A DNA stretch of 33,682 nucleotides from a virus, in the IMG/VR virus record IMGVR_UViG_3300036768_001194, positions 1-33,682 of that record. One strand, 5' to 3'. Numbering within the stretch: position 1 is the first letter of the stretch; each line of letters starts with the position of its first letter. Positions 15,739 to 24,076 of this stretch are shown in pieces. The notes below the pieces were generated by a model. That model saw nothing but the letters and a program-made list of their open reading frames with translations, did not search any database and was not told where the DNA came from. Position numbers and translations under genes: made by a program.

Positions 15739-16611
15739 GTGGAAGTCAAACTGCTGAGTAGATCAGGAACTGGCTCACTCACAGGGCGAAGCGAGATTGT
15801 CGAGACGTATCTCGTTATTGCCGATAAAGACGACGGCGTTCCCGACGTAGCTGCTGCGCCTGGGATTGTTCTTGGCACGCCGCATCCCGACGCGCCGGCC
15901 CTGTTCCTAGAAGAAATCCGCCCGCGTCTGCAAGAGGTTGGCAAAGACAAAAACGTCTGGCACGTCGAACTCGTTTATCGCATGCCGGAACCGGCGCAGG
16001 TAGGTTCGCATGACAGAACCGCTCCGCCAACTGGCGGACACACGGGCATGACCGGCGACCCGACGACGTGGCCGATAGAAATCAGCATCTCTGCGCGGAA
16101 GCAGGAAGTTGCAGCGACGAAAGACCTTGACGGCAGGCCGTTGGTGAACTCAGCTGGCGGCGTGTTTACAGAACCGATGATGACAACACGGGTTCTAGGT
16201 GTTGTTTCGTTCACTAAGTATTACGCGCCCGGATACCCTGTGCTGAACCTAGTGCTGGCCATGACCAATCGCGTGAACGACAGTGACTATCGCGGTTTCG
16301 CCAAGCACAGTTTACTGTGCGAGTCCGTTGATGCGACGTTCACGAAAGTCAACAGCTTTTGGGTCTGGCAGTGCCGATTTGTCGTGGTGTACAACCCGTC
16401 CAAGTGGATACCGACCGAGATTCTGGATGCAGGCTATTTCTACCTTGATGCAGAGGGTCGCAAGAAACTTGCAGTTGACGACCGCGGCAATCCGCTAGGG
16501 CAACCGGTTTTACTTGACGGCCGCGGACATCTTTTGCCGCAAGGCGCTCAGCCCGTCTATCTGACGTTCAGGTTCTACGATGTAGCAAACTTCTCGATGT
16601 GGATCGGATAA
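15739..16611 (+). CDS. Tail protein downstream of tape measure, unknown family
   Basis: This 290-residue protein starts with GTG, nine bases after the tape measure stop. It is beta-rich with a Gly/Thr-rich middle (APPTGGHTGMTGDPTTWPIE) and aromatic strands near the end (NSFWVWQCRFVVVYNPSKWI, YLTFRFYDVANFSMWIG). I do not recognise a named family. Its position suggests a tip or distal tail structural protein. The C-terminal half has a pattern seen in large planctomycete phage proteins only in the loose sense of alternating hydrophobic strands, so no function is assigned. Confidence 0.65.
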   Translation: MEVKLLSRSGTGSLTGRSEIVETYLVIADKDDGVPDVAAAPGIVLGTPHPDAPALFLEEIRPRLQEVGKDKNVWHVELVYRMPEPAQVGSHDRTAPPTGGHTGMTGDPTTWPIEISISARKQEVAATKDLDGRPLVNSAGGVFTEPMMTTRVLGVVSFTKYYAPGYPVLNLVLAMTNRVNDSDYRGFAKHSLLCESVDATFTKVNSFWVWQCRFVVVYNPSKWIPTEILDAGYFYLDAEGRKKLAVDDRGNPLGQPVLLDGRGHLLPQGAQPVYLTFRFYDVANFSMWIG

Positions 16612-16612
16612 C

Positions 16613-18358
16613 ATGGACATTTTCGTACTCGGCAAACGCGCAGCGCAATGGCTTAGCGAGCAACTTCTGGGGCCGCGGGGAACAAAAGCGGAACCGGTGG
16701 CGCCGAGATTGTGGCGCGGGCCGGGTGGTGTGCAGTGCGACGATGCGCAGTGTCAGTGGCAGTGCGTTCTGAATCAGGCGGGCAGTTACGAGTGGCAGAT
16801 TGTCACAGCATGTCCGAACAGCTGTATCTGTCCGCAGCCCGCAAGTGCGTGCGACAATACAGTACTTGGGTCAATGCTGCTGACATTCTGCGACTACTCA
16901 ACGACGACGTCAGAGTCATCCACAACTGGCTCTACGTCCACGTCGGATACCACCACGTCGATTCCTTGCGAGAACGTTTGGTGCCAGCGTGAGGGGTGCA
17001 TATACCAGTGCGCGCTGATTGATGGGACATGGAAGTTAGTGTTGGTGCAAAACTTATGCCAGCCGAGCCACTGTTGCTTCTGTGAACAGGAAATCATGGA
17101 CACAGACGAGTACACTGCCAGGATATGCAGGTGCGACCCTTCACATACGTACAAGGTGGACTGTAGCAGCGTGTGTTCGCATTCCTGCGCGTGGCATTGC
17201 GAAGGGGACAGAGACACATGTACGTTCATGTGGGTAAAAATTCGTGATTGCGAGTGTCCCCAGCACACGTGCCTCCCGCCTGTTGTTCCATGTGATATTC
17301 ACACCTATGACAGTGTGTCGGACGGTAAATGCACGGAATTCGCTTCCACCACCACGACACAGCCTGGTGCGTGCTTGTGGCTTTGTCAATTCGGTGTCTA
17401 CACACTCGTAAACAACACCTGCGGACAACCTGAATGTTGCTGTACACCTCCAGAGCAGCCCTGCCCCCCGCAAACGTCGTACATGCTTGTGCAGGTTCCG
17501 TGTAATTGCCCAAGACCGCCACCGCCGCCGAGTTGTTCAGATAACTGTACCTGGGCATGCGCGTGGTCAGAGGAAGCGTCGGCCTTAGTGTGGACTCTGG
17601 CAGATAACAGATGCAACGCGGCAGCTGGATGTGTTTGCGACCCGCCCTCGCCGGTTACTTGTTCGCTTCTCGGTGACAGCACAATGACAGCATGTTACAA
17701 TCCGGGGCAAACATCAAGCACCACTACGAGCGGCAGCAGCACTACGACGACGGCGGAGCCGTGTTCGCAGCACGTGTGCAAGTGGAAGTGTACGAATCAA
17801 GATGGACGTTTCTTTTGGCAGAGAATTGAGAGTTGTCCGCAAGAGTGCGTGTGCAACGAAGGTGTTCCGCCGCCCGAAGGAGATTGCGTGTGTGCCACCG
17901 TGGGCCAGGTGCGAGCGTTTACGTGCCAACCACCGACAACCACGACGACTGAAACCACGACAACGTCAGCGAGCTGTCTCGATTACTTCTGCAACTACTA
18001 CTGTGCCAACGGCGTTTGGACTCTCGTTAGCCACAACTGTCCGATAGGTTGTGATTGTGTAGAGCCACCGACCGGGCCTTGTCCGGGTGGCGATGGGTAC
18101 TATTCGCGCGCGTGTCAGCAGACAACCACCACGACCACGTCCAGCACCACGACCACGTCCAGTACCACGACCGACACCACGACAAGCGGGGATTGCACCT
18201 CGTGGTACTGCTCGGCGGCATGTCAAACTGACGGTTATGGCAACTTCTTCTGGTTGGTAATCTACCCCTGCCCGGACGGCTGCCAATGCAGACCTGATAT
18301 GTACATGATTTGCGATGAAACCAATTTAGGCACGCACAGCTTCTTATGCACCACATGA
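16613..18358 (+). CDS. Cysteine-rich modular virion protein with Thr-rich linkers
   Basis: This 581-residue protein contains about 70 cysteines (12%), which is extreme for a phage protein. About seven related modules can be read, each with a C-x-x-x-x-C-x-W-x-C start, an aromatic strand (often W-x-L-V or W-x-x-I) and a C-x-C-x-x-P end. Examples begin near residues 41, 115, 255, 310, 385, 455 and 527. Linkers are runs of Thr and Ser (around 95-112, 370-384, 440-452 and 503-524), which resemble mucin-like glycosylation stretches. The first 40 residues are not a signal peptide. It lies between tail genes and a glycosyltransferase, so it may be a surface or receptor-binding fibre stabilised by disulphides. 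Function is inferred from context. Confidence 0.72.
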   Translation: MDIFVLGKRAAQWLSEQLLGPRGTKAEPVAPRLWRGPGGVQCDDAQCQWQCVLNQAGSYEWQIVTACPNSCICPQPASACDNTVLGSMLLTFCDYSTTTSESSTTGSTSTSDTTTSIPCENVWCQREGCIYQCALIDGTWKLVLVQNLCQPSHCCFCEQEIMDTDEYTARICRCDPSHTYKVDCSSVCSHSCAWHCEGDRDTCTFMWVKIRDCECPQHTCLPPVVPCDIHTYDSVSDGKCTEFASTTTTQPGACLWLCQFGVYTLVNNTCGQPECCCTPPEQPCPPQTSYMLVQVPCNCPRPPPPPSCSDNCTWACAWSEEASALVWTLADNRCNAAAGCVCDPPSPVTCSLLGDSTMTACYNPGQTSSTTTSGSSTTTTAEPCSQHVCKWKCTNQDGRFFWQRIESCPQECVCNEGVPPPEGDCVCATVGQVRAFTCQPPTTTTTETTTTSASCLDYFCNYYCANGVWTLVSHNCPIGCDCVEPPTGPCPGGDGYYSRACQQTTTTTTSSTTTTSSTTTDTTTSGDCTSWYCSAACQTDGYGNFFWLVIYPCPDGCQCRPDMYMICDETNLGTHSFLCTT

Positions 18359-18379
18359 GCCCCATCAGTTGACATCGCT

Positions 18380-20446
18380 ATGACACTTCTGACCGTCGTA
18401 TCAGCAACCTACCGTGATGATGAAGGAATCTGGTTCACCTTCACGCAGCTGCGCAACGCCATCGCCGAACTGCGCGCTCTGGTTCCTGAATGGAACGGCG
18501 AAATCGAGCTGCTTGTCGCCGACAATGACCCGCAGGCGCAGACTAACTCTCGGTGGTTGCGGGCATTCTGCGCGGCGTCGGGCATTCGCTATTTGCTCGC
18601 CAACGAGGCGGTAGGAACGGCATATCCGAGAGACAAAGCGATACGCGAAGCCCGTGGCGATTTTGTGCTGATGCTCGACAGTCATGTCTATGTCACTGCA
18701 AAGTCGCTCGCGGCGCTGGTGCGTTATCTCGCCGACAATCCCCTGACACACGACCTGCTTCACGGCCCACTGATTTACGACTCCGATCCAATTGCTGGCG
18801 TTGGGGAACGGATTGCCTATGACGACTGTTATGTCCCGAAGTGGCGTAACGAAATGCTGGGCATCAGCTCGCGCGTGTGGGTCTGCAAGTGCGGCAAGTT
18901 CTACTTCTGCCCCTGGCCCGATCCCGTCCTGGTGACTGAACGTTCAATCCTGCGATTCTGGGATGCGACAGTGAGCGACCCGTTTTTGCAGGGCAAAGAC
19001 GGCGACGTGGAACAATGCCCAGTATGTAGTGAGCGGCTTCCAACCGGCATGCAGTTCTACGGACACGAACGCCGACTACGCGAACTCGGTTACCGCCCCG
19101 CAATCGAGACGGATGTCGAGAGCTATCCAGCGCCCATGTTGGGGTTGGGCCTGTTCTGTGTGCGCCGCGAATCCTGGCTTGGGTTTGCACCTGACGGCGT
19201 CCAGGGATTTGGCGGCGAAGAGGGGTTGGTTCACGGACTCTACAGACACGTTGGACGCGACGTGCGCATCGTGCGTGGTCTGGAATGGCGGCACTATTTC
19301 GGGCAGCGACACGTGCGAGCGCCGGTTCGGAAAATTGATAAAGCTCGCAACTTCGTGCTTATGTCGAGGTACGCATGCAATCGCAGCGTGCAAGATATCT
19401 ACGAGCACTTCGTCCTGGGCAAAGACAACGCGCTAACAACACGGCTTACAGAACAGGAATGGCAGCAAATCATGTCTGAAGCGGAACAAAGAAAGGAGCA
19501 ATGCGTGGCATGCGCAGGTGCTAATCCTCAGAACGCGGCTCGACCGCAGATAACAGCTACCGCACCGACGGGCCAGGGGCAAAGCGTGCACATTCAGGTG
19601 CGCTTGCCGCCCGATGTGCCACAGCCCATGCGCACATGGCTCGAACAGCTCGCAAGAGACACGCAGTCGGAAAAGTATCGCGCACTCACCGACATGCTGA
19701 TGCACGTGCCCACAATCGCCGAAGCTGTGCGTGAGCGGCGCGTGTGGGTCGCAGGTCGCTACGCTGACATGCTGGCGGCAATCCTCGCGTACAGCGAACC
19801 CAAGCCAGCGCAGGTCTTTCTGCTACCTGGCGGCGAGATGGCAGGCATTCCACTCGCGGGAAGCGAAGCGCGAATTGCGAAGCGCGACAGCGTGAGCACT
19901 GACGAAATCAGCGACAAAGACGACCTGGTTCTGGTGCGTCATCACATATACCCGCCGCTACAAAGTCTCGTTGCTGACATCGCGCCGCGCTATGCTCGCA
20001 TCATCGCGTTGCAGCCTGAAATCACATACTTGCCGCAAGGAAGCTCCGAACCCAAAACCGACTTCGCGTTCGACCTGCAAAAACTGTTGAACGAGCACAC
20101 AGAGTTCACGCGGTCGTATTACGTCAAGCGGAATGGCGGCATGGCGATACTCACACGCATCGAGTCAGAGAAAAAGAAACCGCCGCCCGTGTGGAAGCTG
20201 GTGCATCGCTACCTAGCGTTCAAGCTCTGGTTCTGGTTCCGCTCACTGTTTGCTGGCAAAGGTTATCTCTCTCCGGCCGAAGCGCGCAAGCGATGGCAAG
20301 TGTGTCTTCTCTGCGAAGCGCGGTTCGGTGAGCGATGCGGCGAGTGCGGTTGTTACCTGCGTCAGTTCCCGAACGGCGCGCTCGGTCGCACCTGGTACCG
20401 CGACCAGGACTGTCCGCTGAAGAAATGGCCGAAGCCCGCCGAGTAG
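18380..20446 (+). CDS. GT2-family glycosyltransferase with zinc-binding insertions
   Basis: This 688-residue protein has a GT-A fold at its N-terminus: VVSATYRDDEG, ELLVADNDPQ at 44-52, and a metal-binding D-S-H at 100-102 (FVLMLDSHVYV). A later P-A-P-M-L-G-L-G-L-F and F-G-G-E-E-G segment fits the acceptor-binding helix. Cys169, 171 and 177, then Cys213 and 216 form a probable zinc insertion. The last 50 residues form a second Cys-rich ribbon (QVCLLCEARFGERCGECGCY). The middle region, with SVHIQVRLPPDVPQPMRTWL, is of unknown role. It lies directly after the Cys-rich Thr-linker protein, a plausible substrate. Alternatively it modifies capsid, tail or host surface sugars. Confidence 0.8.
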   Translation: MTLLTVVSATYRDDEGIWFTFTQLRNAIAELRALVPEWNGEIELLVADNDPQAQTNSRWLRAFCAASGIRYLLANEAVGTAYPRDKAIREARGDFVLMLDSHVYVTAKSLAALVRYLADNPLTHDLLHGPLIYDSDPIAGVGERIAYDDCYVPKWRNEMLGISSRVWVCKCGKFYFCPWPDPVLVTERSILRFWDATVSDPFLQGKDGDVEQCPVCSERLPTGMQFYGHERRLRELGYRPAIETDVESYPAPMLGLGLFCVRRESWLGFAPDGVQGFGGEEGLVHGLYRHVGRDVRIVRGLEWRHYFGQRHVRAPVRKIDKARNFVLMSRYACNRSVQDIYEHFVLGKDNALTTRLTEQEWQQIMSEAEQRKEQCVACAGANPQNAARPQITATAPTGQGQSVHIQVRLPPDVPQPMRTWLEQLARDTQSEKYRALTDMLMHVPTIAEAVRERRVWVAGRYADMLAAILAYSEPKPAQVFLLPGGEMAGIPLAGSEARIAKRDSVSTDEISDKDDLVLVRHHIYPPLQSLVADIAPRYARIIALQPEITYLPQGSSEPKTDFAFDLQKLLNEHTEFTRSYYVKRNGGMAILTRIESEKKKPPPVWKLVHRYLAFKLWFWFRSLFAGKGYLSPAEARKRWQVCLLCEARFGERCGECGCYLRQFPNGALGRTWYRDQDCPLKKWPKPAE

Positions 20447-20504
20447 TCGCACGCTGTAAGTTAGCTTCGCAATAGCCGTCGCGTTGCTGAACGCGGCTTT
20501 CCTT

Positions 20505-20960
20505 ATGCGTGGCAGGAAACCGAAAGAGATTCAGCAAGTTGACACTAACCTGCCGCCCGTTGGCGATCCACCTGACCACCTGCCGGACGAAGCCAAAAAA
20601 CTATGGCGACGCGTGGTCGAGTTGTGGGGCAGGCATCTACGCGAACTCGACAGATTGCTGCTCGAACGCTACTGCCATGCGTACATGCTCATGCGACGCG
20701 CGGCGGAGTACTTGCTCTATCGTCGCGGTGACAAGGACATGACATATAACAAAGCCGTCTCGCTGTGGCGTGCGACAAGCGAGGAGATGCGGAAAGCTGA
20801 AGAGCAAATGGGATTGTCGCCGCAGTCGCGGGCCAGGTTGTTCAGGACGATGCCGCAACAAGCGAAAATCACTGGCAACGCACTGATGGAGTTCCTCAAA
20901 AACACAACGTCCGTTGGCGGAGGCAAAACAAAGGAGCGTAAGAATGTTGCTCGCAAGTGA
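20505..20960 (+). CDS. Small terminase subunit (P27 family)
   Basis: A 151-residue protein from ATG 20505 (an upstream TTG at 20484 is less likely). RGRKPKEIQQVDTNLPPVGD, then PDHLPDEAKKLWRRVVELWG and DRLLLERYCHAYMLMRRAAE reproduce the P27 small terminase pattern of a G-R-x-P-K start, a P-x-x-L-x-x-x-A-x-x-x-W helix and the L-t-x-x-D-x-x-x-L-x-x-y-c-x-x-y pattern. The small terminase recognises packaging sites and regulates the large subunit. It is separated from the large terminase by about 3 kb of lysis-like genes, which is unusual. It overlaps the next gene by 17 bp. Confidence 0.8.
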   Translation: MRGRKPKEIQQVDTNLPPVGDPPDHLPDEAKKLWRRVVELWGRHLRELDRLLLERYCHAYMLMRRAAEYLLYRRGDKDMTYNKAVSLWRATSEEMRKAEEQMGLSPQSRARLFRTMPQQAKITGNALMEFLKNTTSVGGGKTKERKNVARK

Positions 20961-21180
20961 GACGATTCGACCGCAGCCGCCTGCGCCGGATAGCGTGGAT
21001 TCGCTGGCGAAAGTCTGCGACCTGCTTGAACGGTTGCTCGCCATCCTCAAAGAGTTCCCGCCGATTGCAAAACTCATTGAGGCTGCCTACTGGCGCGGCT
21101 TCGCTGACGGTGCTATGGCAGCGGGCGCGGTCGCGGTCGGGCTGCTGGTGGTGTGGTATCTCTTTTTGCGAAAAGGCTAA
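20944..21180 (+). CDS. Small membrane protein, holin-like candidate
   Basis: A 78-residue protein from ATG 20944 with an AAGGAG site nine bases upstream. The first fifty residues are helical and soluble (ASETIRPQPPAPDSVDSLAK, LLERLLAILKEFPPIAKLIE). The last twenty-two form a single transmembrane helix (MAAGAVAVGLLVVWYLFLRK). Single-span membrane proteins of this size beside lysis genes are often holins, spanins or holin antagonists, but no family motif was recognised. It overlaps the small terminase by 17 bp. Confidence 0.55.
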   Translation: MLLASETIRPQPPAPDSVDSLAKVCDLLERLLAILKEFPPIAKLIEAAYWRGFADGAMAAGAVAVGLLVVWYLFLRKG

Positions 21181-21183
21181 GCG

Positions 21184-21273
21184 ATGCTGGCGTACTTCTA
21201 CGTCATGTTTATCACACCGGAAGCATGGTCTGCACCTTGCCTGCATCCAGGCGCTCGAACAACAGAAAGGTGA
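21184..21273 (+). CDS. Possible 29-residue membrane microprotein
   Basis: An ATG three bases after the previous stop opens a 29-residue frame (MLAYFYVMFITPEAWSAPCL and nine more residues). Its hydrophobic start could lie in a membrane. It fills most of the gap between the holin-like protein and the peptidase gene, and its tail carries an AGAAAGG stretch that may serve as ribosome-binding site for the peptidase. Its reality is doubtful because no family match can be read. Confidence 0.25.
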   Translation: MLAYFYVMFITPEAWSAPCLHPGARTTER

Positions 21274-21279
21274 GCGCCC

Positions 21280-21924
21280 ATGTTGCGGTTCGGCTCGCTG
21301 ATTATTTTCGCGTTGTCACTGTCCGCTGCCGTTGCTGCAATCTCCGCTTCTGTGAGTGGTCTGAACGGCCCCACGGGTGAACGCGCCATCTGCGACTTGC
21401 CGGAGTCGCAACATCTTCGTAACGCCGCGGGCCGCGACGGTTCCGGTTTGTGCGTGTTCACCTCGCTGGATCACAGCGGCCGATGGCACAATAACGACGT
21501 GCTTATCGGCATGCGCGATTACATGAAACAGTTTCCAGGCGGCGGCTGGCCAGAAAAGGTGGACGAATACGTGCAACGCCGCGCAAAACAGCTCGGCAAA
21601 CCAGTGCCGAAATACATCCACATTCAGACCACGCGAGACATTGATTTGGTCGAGCGCGCGGTCAAAGCTGGGTTCCTGGTCTGCGTTACCTACTATCGCT
21701 CGCCTTCGGGCCGTTACAATGGTCGCACTATTTACCATATGGTCAACCTGATTAGCGCCGGCGCCCCAGAAAAAGAGACGTACGCCATCCTCGATAACAA
21801 CTATCCGCGCTCCATCGAGTGGCTGACGCGCGAGGAGTTCTTGAAAGCCTGGACGTTGCACGGACAGCAAGCCTGGGCGATTATCATCCTCGAACCCCCG
21901 CCACCGCCGAGGTTGCGATCATGA
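21280..21924 (+). CDS. Secreted C39-like cysteine peptidase
   Basis: This 214-residue protein begins with a signal peptide-like helix (SLIIFALSLSAAVAAISASV). Three blocks match papain-like peptidases of the C39 type: GLCVFTSLDHSGRWHN with the nucleophile Cys at about residue 58, YHMVNLISAG with the His at about 153, and AILDNNYPRSIEWLTREEF with an Asn/Asp. Phages use such enzymes for cell-wall or surface-protein cleavage. Given its place between membrane proteins and a lipoprotein, it may be the endolysin-like lytic enzyme. Alternatively it could be a host-type secreted protease. Its stop overlaps the next ATG by four bases. Confidence 0.6.
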   Translation: MLRFGSLIIFALSLSAAVAAISASVSGLNGPTGERAICDLPESQHLRNAAGRDGSGLCVFTSLDHSGRWHNNDVLIGMRDYMKQFPGGGWPEKVDEYVQRRAKQLGKPVPKYIHIQTTRDIDLVERAVKAGFLVCVTYYRSPSGRYNGRTIYHMVNLISAGAPEKETYAILDNNYPRSIEWLTREEFLKAWTLHGQQAWAIIILEPPPPPRLRS

Positions 21925-22751
21925 TTGCACCTGTCCTATCCGCTGCGTTACTGTGGGCTTCTGGTTGGGGGCTTGGTGGCTGTGCCACGGTCGTGGCCCC
22001 TGCGATTTACAGTCCGCCAGCAACACAAGCCAGCCAGCATCTGAACACCACGCTCGAAATTCACTGCCAGCCGGATGACATTATCCTGGTTGAGGGCCAC
22101 CAGCTGCAAAGCAGCGGGCCGGTTCGTCGTGTCGGTTGGCGGCTTGCACCTGGCCATTACGAGGTAACCATCACCCGCATCCGGCCCGACGGTGAACGTG
22201 AAACGCGGGCTGTTCAGTTCGCTGCGGGCACAAACACGTCTGTGCGATTCGACCAGCCAGCGGTTGGCGACGATGCGAGAAACTTCGGGCTTGACCCGTC
22301 CAAACTATCGCAGTCCGAAGACAAACCCATCAGCGGAACGCTCACGCGCGAGGACGTGGAACGCTACATCGCTGCAACGCAGAGTAAACTCCGTGTTACC
22401 ATCATCGTGCCGGAATCACAGCTCGAACAGGTGAAGACGGGCGCGAGATCACTCGAAGATATCGCTGTCGTGCAGGTGTACCCGCCGGGCCACTGGGCAC
22501 TCGAACGGGCTGGTATCAAAGTCGAAAATAATCAGCCCACCGTCGTGCTGCAAAAGCCCGATGGTACATTGGTAGCTCAAGCGAGATACGACAACATCGA
22601 GCAGGTGCGTCAACTGATTGAGCGTGCCAACACGCCGTCACCACCAAGCGGGCCGAGTCTGGTCGAACGCATCCCGTGGTGGGGCTGGCTGATTATCGCC
22701 TACATCGCATATCGCGTGCTGACGAACCGTAAACAAGGAGACGGCAAATGA
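21921..22751 (+). CDS. Lipoprotein with TIGR03000-like domain and C-terminal membrane anchor
   Basis: This 276-residue protein starts with a lipobox signal (LSAALLWASGWGLGGCATVV, Cys at about residue 21). Residues 47-115 carry IHCQPDDIILVEGHQLQSSG, RRVGWRLAPGHYEVTITRI, and RAVQFAAGTNTSVRF, which match TIGR03000, a domain known mainly from planctomycetes. The middle contains a THREEDVERYIAATQSK-like helical part, and the end has a transmembrane helix (PWWGWLIIAYIAYRVL). It overlaps the previous gene by four bases (ATGA) and the next by four. A role at the cell envelope during lysis or as a superinfection-exclusion factor is possible. The domain call comes from family knowledge. Confidence 0.62.
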   Translation: MIAPVLSAALLWASGWGLGGCATVVAPAIYSPPATQASQHLNTTLEIHCQPDDIILVEGHQLQSSGPVRRVGWRLAPGHYEVTITRIRPDGERETRAVQFAAGTNTSVRFDQPAVGDDARNFGLDPSKLSQSEDKPISGTLTREDVERYIAATQSKLRVTIIVPESQLEQVKTGARSLEDIAVVQVYPPGHWALERAGIKVENNQPTVVLQKPDGTLVAQARYDNIEQVRQLIERANTPSPPSGPSLVERIPWWGWLIIAYIAYRVLTNRKQGDGK

Positions 22752-22996
22752 ACCTCAGCTGGGAAGTTGGTAACCGCACATTTCTGACGTCGCTGCTCGC
22801 TGCGGGTCTGCTGGGCTTCGCAGCGTTCAACACGTACTACCACGTGGTGCCACCGCAGTGGGAAGCGATTATTCTGAAAGCGGGCACAGCATTGCTGGGT
22901 CTGATGGGCTATTACCTGCGCGATGCAATCAAACGAGTGGAAGATAAACTGAACAGCATTCAAGCAGCTCTGCCGTCTGCGGAGCAGAAGAATTAG
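22748..22996 (+). CDS. Holin-like membrane protein
   Basis: An 82-residue protein with two probable transmembrane helices (RTFLTSLLAAGLLGFAAFNT and ILKAGTALLGLMGYYLRDAI), then a charged helix (RVEDKLNSIQAALPSAEQKN). Two spans with a charged cytoplasmic tail fit class II holins. It overlaps the lipoprotein gene by four bases and follows an AAGGAG site. Its neighbours, a peptidase and a lipoprotein, make a lysis cassette likely, though no holin family motif was recognised. Confidence 0.6.
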   Translation: MNLSWEVGNRTFLTSLLAAGLLGFAAFNTYYHVVPPQWEAIILKAGTALLGLMGYYLRDAIKRVEDKLNSIQAALPSAEQKN

Positions 22997-23008
22997 CGGG
23001 ACACGGAT

Positions 23009-23722
23009 GTGCAACTTGCGCTTCTGCAAGTCGCGTTTATCTTCGCAATTGTTGACGGCCTGAACGCCCCGGACTGGCGTACCCGCGAGCGTGCCCAGGT
23101 GATGCTGGAACGTTGCGGCATCGCAGGTGCCCAGTGGGCGAAGTTGCTGGCTGGCATGGACGGTTTGCCCGCTGAAGCGCGCCGCCGCTGCGCCTACATT
23201 TTCCGACTCAATCGAGCCACCTGGCTCGACGCAGTTCTTAGCGACGACCTGGCACTCATCGAGTTTCTGCCATGGCTGGACGGCATGTGTGATGACTGCA
23301 ACCTGCGCGCGTGGTATCTGAGCTGCGCCAACGTCGTTTGCATCGAACACCAGCTCAATATGGGCTACCCGGACTGGTTGCAGTATCGCCTCGCTTCCCG
23401 CTATTACCTGCGCGATGTGCTTGTTCTGTACGGCTCGGCTGTTGCCGAAATTCTCGTACAATTAGGATGGGCAAACGAGCATTTATGGTGGCTGAAGCGG
23501 CTCGTGTGGAGTTTGTTGGACACGAAGTTTACGCGGGAGATTTGGCGTGCTCCGCGTGCACTGACATTGCGATGTCGTTTCCCTTTGACGACCCGCTTGA
23601 GTTCCGCGGCGCTTGCATCGATACGCTCCGTGAAGCGTACATTGCGCGAGACACTAAGCGAACAAAAGCACACTTATACGCCGTCGTCTTTGAGCAGGAT
23701 GTTGACACTGACATTGACATGA
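23009..23722 (+). CDS. Unknown protein, 3' end overlapped by next gene
   Basis: A GTG at 23009 opens a 237-residue frame. The first 150 residues look coding (FIFAIVDGLNAPDWRTRERA, LAGMDGLPAEARRRCAYIFR, LPWLDGMCDDCNLRAWYLSC) with well-spaced hydrophobics. After about residue 153 the composition shifts to Ser/Thr/Arg-rich (LTLRCRFPLTTRLSSAALAS), which looks like a shadow of the next gene, which begins at 23467 in the -1 frame. So the real end may lie near 23467, or the two are one gene split by a frameshift. I do not recognise a family. Confidence 0.5.
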   Translation: MQLALLQVAFIFAIVDGLNAPDWRTRERAQVMLERCGIAGAQWAKLLAGMDGLPAEARRRCAYIFRLNRATWLDAVLSDDLALIEFLPWLDGMCDDCNLRAWYLSCANVVCIEHQLNMGYPDWLQYRLASRYYLRDVLVLYGSAVAEILVQLGWANEHLWWLKRLVWSLLDTKFTREIWRAPRALTLRCRFPLTTRLSSAALASIRSVKRTLRETLSEQKHTYTPSSLSRMLTLTLT

Positions 23723-23817
23723 TAACCTGGCGGGCCTTCGTCCGCGCCTACACCTGGCCCGAAGGTCATGCCAGAAAAAGCCCGAAAATTCAGGCACGTC
23801 GTAAAACGCGAAAGTAA
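23467..23817 (+). CDS. Unknown acidic protein before HNH gene
   Basis: A 116-residue protein (GKRAFMVAEAARVEFVGHEV, SFPFDDPLEFRGACIDTLRE, YAVVFEQDVDTDIDMITWRA) ending in a basic tail. Composition is convincing and acidic over most of its length. It overlaps the unknown 23009 gene by 256 bp, which is too long for two ordinary genes. It overlaps the HNH gene by 50 bp. No known domain is recognised. The pair could be a fused protein with a -1 frameshift between them, natural or a sequencing error. Confidence 0.5.
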   Translation: MGKRAFMVAEAARVEFVGHEVYAGDLACSACTDIAMSFPFDDPLEFRGACIDTLREAYIARDTKRTKAHLYAVVFEQDVDTDIDMITWRAFVRAYTWPEGHARKSPKIQARRKTRK

Positions 23818-24076
23818 GCCGCGACAGTTCCAGCAACAGAAAAAACCAAGCCCGTCCCGCCAGGGTTACGACCGTCGGTGGCAGCGCTATCGCGTCGGCT
23901 GGCTGGCCACGCATCCGCTCTGCGAAGACTGCCTTGCTCGCGGTATCGTGCGTCTTGCGAACGAAGTGCACCATAAGGTGAAGCATCGCGGCAATCCTGA
24001 ACTGCTTTACGACGAAAACAACTTGATGAGCCTTTGCACCAGTTGCCATTCACGGAGAACGGCACGTGGCGAGTAG
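23768..24076 (+). CDS. HNH endonuclease next to large terminase
   Basis: This 102-residue protein has the HNH signature: HPLCEDCLARG with a zinc CxxC, NEVHHKVKHRGN with the tandem His, and NLMSLCTSCHSRRTARGE with the second CxxC and final His. HNH proteins of this type, like HK97 gp74, are encoded beside terminases and assist DNA cutting in packaging. Its stop overlaps the start of the large terminase by 11 bp, which indicates tight coupling. Confidence 0.9.
   Translation: MPEKARKFRHVVKRESKPRQFQQQKKPSPSRQGYDRRWQRYRVGWLATHPLCEDCLARGIVRLANEVHHKVKHRGNPELLYDENNLMSLCTSCHSRRTARGE

Noticed and set aside
16613-18358. Minus-strand frames opposite the Cys-rich gene
   Set aside because: They are Arg/Cys/His-rich reflections of a repetitive plus-strand gene, with no starts supported by ribosome-binding sites.
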